Shown: positions 47,701 to 58,255 of the stretch, piece by piece
Numbering within the stretch: the stretch's first letter is position 1
Layout: each line of letters begins with the position of its first letter
Assembly: GCF_945859685.1 (NCBI RefSeq)
Contig: NC_079147.1
Location: 253,756,572-253,820,571, forward strand
Direction of reading: 5' to 3'
Source of the DNA: Eupeodes corollae
Lineage: Eukaryota > Arthropoda > Insecta > Diptera > Syrphidae
Length of the DNA: 64,000 bases
Translations under genes and position numbers: made by a program
Notes under the pieces: generated by a model
What the model saw: the letters and a program-made list of their open reading frames with translations, nothing else
Database searches by the model: none
Told to the model about the DNA's origin: nothing

Positions 47701-49301
47701 TGGCAAGTTTTGCATTCGTGCAAAATTTCGAACTCGAGATTTTTATCAAAACATTATATTACGACGGTAGACAAGTTAAGGTTTTTATCAGAATCGCGTT
47801 AGACGTTTTTTTCAATTTTTTTTTAAGTTTTTAAAATTATTTAACTTGGCTTCTTTTGATAAGATAAAAAAACATATTTTTGTATTGCTCAGGAAAGGTA
47901 CCGCTCATAGAACCATTTTTTGTTTTTTTTTTAAATTTTCTCAGCAACGTATGATTTCAATAATTTTTTTTTGAATAAGATCTTATATTGCCTTAACAAT
48001 ATTTGATTATCAAAAACGCAATATTGTTTGTATTTAAAAAAAAAATATTGAATTTATATTTTTCAAAATTCTATATCTCAAAAACGGTTCAACATTTTTT
48101 ACGAAATTCAAATGTAAAGCGTATATTTACAATCACTAAGCAACTGCATACCAAAAATATTTTTAGAACAAAATTGAAAAATTGTATACATAAGAAATTA
48201 ATTTATTTATTATTTCTTTTTATTTTTATTCATTTTTTCAGGTAAAATTTTGAATCCTAAATTAGTTTTTTTTTAATTATATTACTTGTGCATGAACCAG
48301 AAAGAGCGCATTATTTTGACAAAATTGTAATTACATTACTATCTTTTATCCAAATTAACTCATTTGGTACATTTATATGATATATTTAATCAACAATCTA
48401 TTTTAAAGTGTCTATCAAAAAGTATTATCTTGGTGCCTTTGTATATATGATTTTAAAATATTATTCTTTACGAATAAGTTTGTTTCACACATATTTGACT
48501 TACCTTCACCTATATAAAAGAATAAATACTTAATACAAGTTTACGAAACGGGCCAGAAAGAGTATATGTATTTTCTATTAGAACCACTTTTTAAACGTAT
48601 GTAAACACATTAAACCTGTCGGGTGTAACGTACAACCTCTACAACTATTGCTTACGTGTCAATTCATAACTAAAATCCAAAACGCATAAGAGCCTGACCG
48701 TAAACAACACATGAATAGTAATGTCTTGTACTTGTTCGTTCGCTTGTTTCTTTTAAAATTTAACGAAAATAATAAGTTGAACGTAATCGAATCGAATTGT
48801 ATAAAGTACCTTTACCTATAAAAATTCTTCATTTTCATCATAAACATTTATTCTATATATCTGTTAAAGCTGAGCACCCCAATAAAATATTCTTTATTCG
48901 TTTTAGACACCTGTCTAACTACACAACCAATAAGCGATCGCTTTACAATTTAAACATACATATTCTGCCTCTTTCTTATCTTCATATAATTTATTTTCCG
49001 TCCTGGTTCTTCTAATATGAAATCAAAATAAATCAATGCAAAGAAAAAGCTTTGATCGAACGAGTTCAATACACAAATAATTGTTTTCGTTAAGTATGCT
49101 TACACGAATTTTTTATTTCCGGGATGAGTTGTCCATGTGTTGGGATAAATCGCACGGTTTTTTTGATAAGTCAAATTGCATTTATATCTTTGAAGACAAA
49201 CTTATTTTACAGGCATATTTTTAAATCTTATATAAGTACTTTTTTAAACAGACTTTTTGCACACAGGAGGAAGTTCGTGCGACCCAGTCGTGCATTTTAT
49301 T
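47701..49301. other. AT-rich spacer
   Basis: Very AT-rich, with many homopolymer runs. No gene, RNA or repeat family is recognised. Confidence 0.5.
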
Positions 49302-49929
49302 AACTTCCCATAGGAAGTTATTGTAATGGGTCCGATTTGTCAAATTGAAAATTTTGACATTTCTCGACGTTTCAAGGTCCCTAGAGTCGAAATAAAAGAT
49401 TTTTAGAAAGATGTCTGTGCGTGCGTGTGTACGTACGTTTGTACGTCCGTACGTCCGTATGTTCGCGACGTTTTTTTCGTCGTCCATAGCTCAAGAACCA
49501 GAAGAGATATCGACTTCAAATAAATTTTGTTATACAGATAATAAGGCAGAAAGATGCAGAAAGGACTCTCAAGAAATTTGCGTGGGTGGTTTTTTTACCA
49601 TAGCAGTTTGAAAAAAAGGTGAAAATTTTGGTTAACCCTAAATATCTTACGAACCAAAAACGCTAGAGACTTGAATTAAATTTTATATAATAGATTGTAA
49701 CGTGATACCAAACAGGTATATTTTTTGAAAAAAATCAATATAACGGTTTTTTTTTTTAAATCAATAAAACTGGAAAAAAAAATTTGTCACCTCCAAAATT
49801 ATACGACTGAAATATGATTTTATCTCTAAAACAATTTTGTGCAACGAAGAATAATGTTTTTGACATCTGATAAAATTTTGAGAAAAATCTAATTGACAGT
49901 TTTTTTTTTATAAAAAATAAAAATCTAAA

Positions 49930-50990
49930 AAAAAACATTACTCAAAGTTCGTAAAAATTGAATATCGATTCAAATATCTTTTCAAAAACTTGAAATTTAG
50001 GCTTAAAACTTATTTTTTCTTATAAGAAATATTGTTTTCAACATTCTGAAAAATTTTGAGAAAAAAAATAAAAACCTAAAAAAAAATGTATAAAAGTTGG
50101 TAAAAATTGATTTTCGACTCGAATATATTTTCCAAACTTTGAGATATTGGCTTTAATTTACTTTTATCTTTCAAAAAATCTTGTTGTCAACAAACAATTA
50201 AAGTTTGAAAAAAAATCGAATTGACAGTTTTTTTACAAAAAATAAAAACCTAAAAAAAAAAATTATAAAAGTTGTTAAAAATTGATTTTCGACTCGAATA
50301 TCTTTTCCAAACTTTGAGATATTGGCTTTAATTTACTTTTTATCTTTCAAAAAATCTTGTTGTCAACAAACAATTAAAGTTTGAAAAAAATCGAATTGAC
50401 AGTTTTTTTACAAAAAATAAAAACCTAAAAAAAAATTTATAAAAGTTGGTGAAAATTGATTTTCGACTCAAATATCTTTTCAAAACTTTGAGATATTGGC
50501 TTTTATTTACTTTTATCTTTCAAAAAATCTTGTTTTCAACATTCAGTTAAAGTTTGAAAAAAATCGAATTGACAGTTTTTTTACAAAAAATAAAAACGTA
50601 AAAAAAAATTATAAAAGTTGGTAAAAATTGATTTTCGACTCAAATATCTTTTCAAAACTTTGAGATATTGGCTTTAATTTTTTTCATCTTTCAAAAAATC
50701 TTGCTGTTAACATTCAATTAAAGTTTGAAAAAAATCGAATTGACAGTTTTTTTTACAAAAAATAAAACTCTAAAATAAAAACAATACTAAAACTTCGTAA
50801 AAATTTACTTTCGACTCAAATAGCTTTTCAAAACTTAAAAATATTGACTTGAAACTTATTTTATTTCACAGAAAATATTGTTTTCAATATTCAGTAATTT
50901 TTATATAAAAATCCAACAGTCCTTTTTTTCATATAAAAAATAAAATCTACAAAAAGAGTACGCAAATTTGGTAAAAATTGATACGAGTAC
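49930..50990 (+). repeat. Tandem array, about 174-bp unit, about six units
   Basis: The marker ttttcgactc recurs at about 50111, 50286, 50460, 50632 and (as ctttcgactc) 50808, with spacings of 175, 174, 172 and 176. Each unit has tttcgactcaaatatctttt, then a tttgagatattggcttt segment, a caaaaaatcttgttgtcaac segment, a tcgaattgacagttttttta segment and an A-rich end. The neighbouring units in the middle are the most alike. Confidence 0.85.
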
Positions 50991-51013
50991 ATAAAGACAA
51001 ACTTTTAAGCAAG

Positions 51014-51065
51014 ACAAATCGACAGACGGGATGGGAAGTTATCAGTGTGGGTCGCATCCCAGCCT
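51014..51065 (+). repeat. Conserved hairpin module of the foldback family
   Basis: Contains acaaatcgacagacgggatg, a short spacer and gtgggtcgcatcccagcctc. GGGATG (51028-51033) pairs with CATCCC (51055-51060) over a 21-base loop. It recurs at 16804-16860 (minus), 43862-43917 (minus) and 47442-47500 (plus), always at the inner end of the repeat array. Confidence 0.7.
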
Positions 51066-51481
51066 CTTTTTTTAAATTGTATGGTAAAAAGAACCACCCA
51101 CTCAATTTTTTCAGAGTCATTCCACATCATTCAGCTTTATAGTATATAATCTTTATAATAACATTTATTTGAAGTCGATATCTGTATTGGTTCTTGAGCT
51201 ATGGACGACGAAAAAAAATTCAAGAATGTACGGAAGTATGGGCGTATGGACGTACCTACACACGCATCCACAGACATATCTCTAAAAATCTTTCGACTCT
51301 AGGGACCTTGAAACGTCAAGAAATGTCAACATTTTCAGTTTGACAAATTAGACCGATTACGATAACTTCCTATGGGAAGATATACTCGTATATAGCATTT
51401 CGACGCTGCTGGTGTCGTTGTCTAAATGTATATTGGTGCCTGGGTAGACCAAGTTTTATAGCCTGAAGATCGCTTTTTGGA

Positions 51482-51832
51482 TTGAGTCCTTTTTATTCTT
51501 GGATACGGCTCATGGAATGGCTTGCGGTAAAGGTTTGGCAAGTTATAAACAAAGAAGCTAAAGAAATTGTCAAATTTAGGAAAAAAAAATACATTAAGGC
51601 AAGATTTAGAAACGAGACTGTCGTACTTGTTGATATTCCAACAAAACAGTCAGGAAATACTAATGGTGACAATACGGCAAGATGTTTTTATAGGATGGAA
51701 ATGAAAACAGCCGAGATAACAGGAATCGATATCGAATTGATAAAAGGGTTTCATATTATTTTAGAAGCCTTTGCGTCTGTGTTTTCTCTTAATATTCCAG
51801 TAAGTGTACACGTAACACTGTATCACAAGTAG
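51482..51832 (+). pseudogene. Unidentified repeat-type ORF fragment
   Basis: A 116-codon frame that looks like real coding sequence: mixed charged and hydrophobic composition and balanced codon use compared with its AT-rich surroundings. Segments include MEWLAVKVWQ, VDIPTKQSGNTNGDNTARCF, then AEITGIDIELIKGFHIILEA. The pattern (N)TNxxNTARxF...ITGIDxxLIxxFHxIL reminds me of ORFs found in many copies in insect genomes, probably transposon-derived, but I cannot name the family. It lies directly outside the right arm of foldback copy E. No catalytic motif is visible. It is a fragment, because the frame ends abruptly after the FHIIL segment. Confidence 0.35.
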
Positions 51833-52239
51833 CACCTTCTTGTATTCTTCCAGCTATCGAAAGAAACGTAAGAGGCTATAAATAAGGAAAACAGAATATC
51901 GAGAATTTTCAGAGCCTTTTCTGGCAAGTCTTTGGTGCATTTCGAAAACTAAGAAAAGTTAAATAGAAACAGAAGTGTAAGAGCTTTAAAATACAACATT
52001 TTATGATAAAAAAAATGTCCGTTTGTTTTTTAAATAAGAGTAAATTATAACAAACAAATATATGTATTTGCGTATTTATGTTCAATTTTAGTAAATAAAT
52101 CAAAAAACAAGAAAAAAAAATCCTGACCCGCAATTTACGCCAAGCAAAATGTCCCTATTTCAGCACTAAAATACCCCACTTTAAACTTCTTTTGCTTAAA
52201 TGTGAAAAACTATTAACAAAAGTGTTGTATAATTTGATT
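51833..52239. other. Spacer
   Basis: AT-rich, nothing recognised. Confidence 0.45.
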
Positions 52240-53005
52240 TTTAACCTCCCAAAGGAAATTATTGTAACCGGCCGATGTGTCGAATTGAAAATTTTTAACT
52301 TTCTTGACGTTCAAGGTCCCTAGAGTCGAAATAGAAGATTTTTTGAGAGAGGTCTGTGCTTATTATGTAAGTTTTTTCATCGTCCATTGCTCAAAAACAA
52401 GTGGAGATATCGACTTCATATAAATTTTGTTAGACAGATCATAATGCAGGAAGATGATGTCTGTTCAAAACATTAAGATTATGGCTTTAAAACTTATTTT
52501 ATCTTATAACAAATATTATAGTTTTTTTACAAAAAATAAAAACCAAAAAAATCATTCCAAAAAGTTAGTATAAACTGGTTTTCAAAACATTGAGAGATCA
52601 AAAAATTATGTTGTGAAGAGTCATTAAAATTTTGAGAAAATTCGAATAGACAGATACTTATAAAACATAAAAACCTAAAAAAAACATTACCAAAAGTTAG
52701 TAAGCATTCATTTTCGACTCAAATATTTTTTTCAAAAAATTGAGATATTGGCTTTAAACTACTTTTATCTTTTAACATATATTGCTGTCAACTTTCAGTA
52801 AAATTTTAAGAAAAGTCTAATTGACATTTTTTTTGTTACAAAAAATAAGAACAAAACTAAAACTTTGTAAACATTTATTTTGTTGTTTCATTTGATTTAC
52901 AAAACCAAAACTTTGTAAAAATTTACTTTAGACTCAAATAACTTTTCAAAAAATTGAAAATTTTGTCTTCAAACTTTTCTTATTTCACAGAAAATATACA
53001 TTTAG
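52240..53005 (+). mobile_element. Foldback-like element, copy F (degraded)
   Basis: The tip is aacctcccaaaggaaattat (52243-52262). The arm has ccctagagtcgaaatagaag and gtccattgctcaaaaacaag, then tgttagacagatcataatgc. The inner arm is deleted and the sequence passes near 52460 into repeat-unit sequence up to about 53005. No hairpin module or second arm is seen. Confidence 0.65.
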
Positions 53006-55772
53006 TCTCTTTTTTTATAATTTTGTAATTTCATTTTAAATTTATCGTTTATTGCATATTAGTTCTTAACCCTGAACTTCATAGCTAAAGCATGATGTGA
53101 AAAAAATGTACTATGAATTAATTTGACAGCCCATATGAACTTTTTCTATTTCAATTGACATGTGACATTTAAATCTTTTATTTCAAGAGCTAGCCTTACC
53201 CAAGTTAACTGCTTATTTTTCACGGGCGTGTTTAATTTTCATTTTTAATTGCAAAAGTCATTAACTTCTTTGAGCTCAATACTGAATTCTAGTAGTCTGA
53301 ATTATATATCGCAGTCCATACGAAAAAAAAATGCTTAAGTGAGGAAAGCTTACCAAGTAAGCAAAATAGTTTTTTAACTTTTAGCTCATTGAATTCACTT
53401 TATCATAATAGCTTTAAGCATTAATGACAATGAACCTAAGTGATTCCAATATTCAGAATACAAAATAAGATATCATTTTCAATTAACATTTCATCGAAGT
53501 CCCAATCATACCCAATTCAACGTTACATATCCTGACCTATTTTCAACTTTTCGCTTGACTTCTCCATTTAAGAGCATACACAAAAGTTTAAACAAAAAAA
53601 ATATATGTAAATATTAAGTTAAAAAAATAACTACAAGTTTATGCCAATTCTCTTTCTAGTCCTTACTTTTTCACAACCAATATCTCTTATCAAAATAAGA
53701 CTCCTGGAGATACTATCACGTCCAGACAGTAATTATCTTCATTCTTGGTAATTTTCAAGGAGGAGTGCTCGTTTATTGTTCTCGTTTATTGTTTAAATAT
53801 TCAAGAAAACTGACCTAGTTTTCTTCTTTTTTTAATTTTGGAAGCCACACCCACGCCAGTTTACACTTCACACTTATTTTCGAAATTTTTAAATAGAATT
53901 TCAAAGTTCACCCGTGGGAGAGACGGAGATGGAGCTGGTTAGCATTGTCACTTAAGACTGCTTACGCTCAATGAACCTTATTTGCATTTCGTGAACGATC
54001 GGAAAGTTTTTCAGTTTTACATAAATGAGTCGTTCGTGATTTTGTTCATATACGCGTACCTTACACGGAGCTGAGAGTCCTCTTCAACTCTGAAAAAAGT
54101 GACAGCGAGTAACAAGTTTAAGAATCCTCACTCTACGGTGGAAATCATTAGTAGAGTGCTGGTCATTATAAAAATGGACAAAGGAAATAAGAAGGAAATT
54201 GTGATGGAGATTCTTTTTTCTTTCTATTTCAACACGTCTAAAGTCTAAAGGACATTATGTAAATTTAAGACTCAATCGTGTAAGTACACGTCCCCCCCTT
54301 CCATACCATCCCATTCCTCTATCTTCTGCCCTTGCCTCGAAATATTGTATTCTCCAGGAGTCTGGTGTGCTGTGGTGTGGTTTATGTAGGTGTCTTGAAT
54401 GGAAAATGTTGTAGATTTTTGCTTTAAAACGGAAATTTAAGGGAATAGACTTTTAGCTCATGAAGTGTATAGGTATAGAATAATACATACAAGTACAACT
54501 TGAACTGAATTACGTGAGGTGAAATTCAGTTTTTGGGGGTTTATGGTCACGTTTTTGGAATATTTTATCCATGTGAATTGGCTGCAGATTGTTGAAAGTA
54601 GGAATACTTTATTGTTTTTGTTGTTTGTTTGTTTTGAAGAAATAAAATGTATTTATTTTTTTTTGTTGCAAGCAATGAGTCGTGAAAATTCTCGCTCAAA
54701 AAAAATTTATTTTACAAAGTTTTTGTTCTTTTTTTAAGCAATTTTTATGAAAAAGTGGAGAGGTTACCTTAGATACATAACACTCAGGACCTAAGTCTAA
54801 GGTACTTCAGGCACTATAATGGAACAAAATTAAGAACGAAGAGCAAAAAAGCTACGATTTGGGGAAAAAATCAATTTCAATTTAAATTCTAAGCTGCTCT
54901 GGGGAGGGAATTTTAAATTTTGGGCAATTATATCCACGTTTTCGATGAATTTTTTATTTACGTCCGAACTTTTAAATAGTGCGATTTTTTTAAAGCTACG
55001 GAAATCAGAAAGCAGTATAAACAAGAGTGTTAAACATCATAATAAAAAAGGACTGACAAAATTAAGTAAGTAAATTGGGAACAACAAGTTTGTATTTAAT
55101 TTGACAAGAGTGATAATTTTTGGGAATAATTGAGTTTTTCCATACTCCCATAATTTAAGCGCTGTCTTTCCCCTGTTTTTCAAAGCTTTAGTGTTTCGAG
55201 GAAACCATTGGCTTAAAATTTTCATGCATACACCATTTTGCTGAAGTTCATTTGGAAATTGCAGGTCCAATAAAAAATTTTAAAATCGACTCACTAATTC
55301 ATCTCGAGTTTTGTCTATAGAAATTTTACTTTTTTGGAATTTTATAAAAATATAAAAATACAAGGATATCAATTATATTTCACAATATTTTACAAGGAAG
55401 TATCTAACAACAAATATTCCCTAACACCAACAGAACGCTTGGTGGATTGAGTAGTACAGGTTTTTTAAATCAACAGAATCAAGCCAAGTTGATTTTGTGA
55501 TCAGTAAATCTGGAAAGCCTAATAAGCAAATAACGACGTTGAAGATTGAGTTCTTGTATTTATTTAACGGACTTTAAAGCCTTTTAGCCTTAAATCTTAA
55601 TTCAATGTATGAAGTAATGTCATCAGTGGTATATACTGGCTGAAAAATCGACGTAGAAACGACAAAATCTGGACTTAAAATCAACACTACGGGCTACACA
55701 GCAACAATACTTTTCAATGTACTTCAACGACTAATACGTTTTTTTTTTTTTCAAATCAATTTGTTTTGCACC
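53006..55772. other. Region without recognised genes
   Basis: About 2.8 kb. No gene family, RNA or repeat is recognised. Short ORFs (54519-54737, 55270-55037) are AT-biased and lack motifs. Confidence 0.45.
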
Positions 55773-56197
55773 AGTGGCGCTACAGTTCTGTGTGTACTAG
55801 GGGCCTTACCCGAAAAACTTCTATATCTAGTTCGGTCCCTAGCTAGATGTCTCCAGTTTGGGGATCCAAATTGGGTGAGGCCACTTTTAAAGCGCCCACC
55901 CGATCGGTGATCTTGTGGCTCTTCGAAGTCTTGCGCTCTTCATTACGCAGCCCATCATTCGTTGGACTTGTACCCTTCTGGCTAAGTCTACGTCGCTCTA
56001 CAGACCGTAAAGCTCCTCGTTCCATCTCTCATTTACTAACCTTCTATGCATACGGGACCGTAGATCACACGAAGAACTTTTCTCTCGAAACGACCCAAGG
56101 TGCTTTCATCCGCTTTTGTCATAGTCCATGCTTCTGCACCGTATAGCAGGGCGGGGATGATGAGGGTTTAAATAGCGACACTTAAGAGAGGGCTTTG

Positions 56198-57080
56198 CTA
56201 CTCAAATGATTTCTTAGCCCAAAAGAAACAGCGGTTAGCAAGAGTTATTTTTCGTTTGATATCAGCGCTGGTATTGTTTTCTGCGGTTACAGCGGAGCCT
56301 TGGTAGACGAAGTCCATAACTACCTCAAAGTTATGTCTGTCGATTGTGACGTTTTGACCAAGGCGTCGGTGTTGTAAGCCTTTGCTTGTGATTTGTTTTG
56401 CCCTCATTAACTGTTAAAAACCCATTTTTGCCGACTCTGACTCAATAGTCACGAAAGCCCCATTGACATCACACTGATTTCTTCCAGTTATGTCAATGTG
56501 ATCAGCATATGCTAGTAATTCGACAGACTTTTGAAAGATAGTGCCGCTAGTGTTGACGTGAGAGCTCTGCACTATTCTTTCAAGTACGATATTAAAAAAA
56601 ATCGTATGACAGCGTATTTTTGGACATCGAAAGGTTCTGTTAAGTTGTTTCCAATCTTTATGGAGCATCGTGAATTCTCCATTTTCATCGACGAGTTCGG
56701 CAGGGATGCCAAAACTAGACATGGCTTTATACAGCTCGTCCCTGTAGTTGCTTTCAAATGCGGCCTTGAAATCGATGAAAAGATGGTGGGTGTCAATTTG
56801 ATGTTATTGGCTTTTTTCCAGGTAAAACCACACTCATAAGGACCTATCAGGTTGCTTACGATGAGCCTTAGACGTTAAAGGCGGAGAAGATTTTGTAAAC
56901 GATGTTTAGTACACTGAAGCCTCTATGGTTGGTGCAGTTTAGAGGGTCTCTTTTTTTCAATCTGGCAAACAGTAACTAAGGTTGCACTCATCGGACTTCA
57001 GGTTAGATATTGCAATATTTACTTCGTCTAGAGTTGGGAGGGCGGATTGTTTGCTTTCGTCGTCTATGTTAAAAGGATTA
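56198..57080 (-). pseudogene. Reverse transcriptase of the RTE-like LINE (minus copy)
   Basis: Fragments of fingers, palm and thumb are scattered over several frames. The clearest is 56722-56414, with SSFGIPAELVDENGEFTMLH, then GTIFQKSVELLAYADHIDIT. The active-site box is YADH rather than YADD (about 56499-56510). The thumb-side piece 56407-56198 contains RRLGQNVTIDRHNFEV and SADIKRKITLANRCFF, which align with the plus-strand copies. Confidence 0.65.
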
Positions 57081-57779
57081 TACTGCCTGACAGCGGAATT
57101 CGGTCGTCGTCGCCATTATACAGTCTGCAGAAGTGCACCTTCCATATCCTAAATATTGACTGCGTTTTCCACTATGATGTTTCCATTTCGTTTTTGCAGC
57201 CTTCGGTTCGAGGTTTATAGACTTGTGAATTTCGTTTTTTCTGCTTCTAAAACTTTTGCACTTCGTTCCTGCTTTTGAACTTTTTAACATTTTTGACCGC
57301 AAGCTTCTCATGCTCTCTCTCTTTTTCGCTCTCAGAAGTCGGTGTTCGTCTCGCCTCTTTTGCTTGTAGAGCTCATAGAGCTCATGAGCAGCTCTCGTCC
57401 TTCTTGCAGCGTCGCTTTGCGTGTCTGTTGTTTAGCTTCATTTGGCAGGGGTTCCTTGTTTGTGGCTGCTTGAAAGCCAGAACGTCAAAGCCGTCTTCTC
57501 TGATTGCATCTTGGCAATGTTACCACTGGTTCTCAATTCATTGTGTTGGCGGAAGAGAATTTCGAGAGATATCACTTGTAACTCGGTCGGAGCAGGATTT
57601 GCGAATCTCTTATGATTGTAGCAGTCCGACTTTTTACCTTCTCCCAGCATATCCCTGTTTTGCCCGAAGTGCTACCTTGAAGACTGTAGATTGATCTGGA
57701 GAACTCCAAGTTCTTTTGTTGATGTTGAGGTGTGGGAAACGGGTACTATCTACCATGACATTTAATTGGCATTAAAACC

Positions 57780-58255
57780 ACCAATGACACTTTTAAGATC
57801 GTACCTACGATACTGCTCATATAATGTCTAAGAGCTGGAAGAACATATCCTTGGTGTTGTCATCCTTCTCTTCTGTGGGGGGCGTGCGCCCATATCTTAA
57901 TGTTGCTAAACTTAGCCTTGATGCGGATGGTCATGAGATGCTCGTTGATGCACCTATAGCCGTAGACTTGTTGCCTTAGTCTGGCTCCAATGTCAAAGCC
58001 GCATCGAAATAATCGCTTTTGGTTTTCTCGGAAGTAGGCACCATAGTAAATACCGTAGTTTGTCAGCCTCTTTTTGTCCGGCCCATCCCATCGTATTTCC
58101 TGGATGGCTGTGACGTCTGCTTTATAGCAGAATCTGGCCTCCGCTAACTCTTCACATGGTCTGTTAACATTCCACGTGCATATACAAAGTCCGTTGTCCT
58201 TAATTCGTTTACGTAGGTTGTCAACAGTTAATCCGTTCGTATCCGACGTTGGTTG
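57780..58255 (-). pseudogene. APE-type endonuclease of the RTE-like LINE
   Basis: The domain would nick target DNA. On the minus strand it reads NGLCICTWNVN (about 58195-58162), then ADVTAIQEIRWDG (58120-58085), where the Glu is the conserved metal-binding residue. YRCINEHLMTIRIKAKFSN follows (57960-57905), then the HAPPTEEKDD segment (57890-57860). A stop near 57830 precedes the part that should carry the GDFN motif, which reads GGFNAN here. The copy is inactive. Confidence 0.65.

Larger units (their letters stand above)
49302..51379 (+). mobile_element. Foldback-like element, copy E, structurally complete
   Basis: The left arm (49302-49625) and right arm (51066-51379) are inverted copies of about 320 bp. 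Each starts with cttcccataggaag and carries ctagagtcgaaa, a run of cgtac/acgtc motifs, cgtccatagctcaagaacca and atatcgacttcaaataaa. Between them are an inner arm (49626-49930), tandem repeats of about 174 bp (49930-50990) and a conserved module (51014-51065). No ORF of any size belongs to it, so any transposition would need enzymes from elsewhere. TA precedes the tip in several copies, which hints at a TA-type target, but no clean duplication is visible here. Confidence 0.75.
55773..58255 (-). mobile_element. RTE-like LINE, nearly full length, decayed
   Basis: Runs from an endonuclease start near 58250 to the 3' motif at 55773-55788 (agtggcgctacagttc, complement of the family 3' end). It is about 2.5 kb. 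It is the only copy here that keeps the endonuclease. The tail repeats are lost. Relatives are at 36336-38032 and 62140-63435. Confidence 0.7.

Noticed and set aside
50080..50820. CRISPR-like regular repeats
   Set aside because: Units of about 174 bp are repeated head to tail with no unique spacers, inside an insect transposon. This is a minisatellite.
57275..57694. 139-codon plus-strand ORF
   Set aside because: It is the antisense of the RTE-like LINE on the minus strand.
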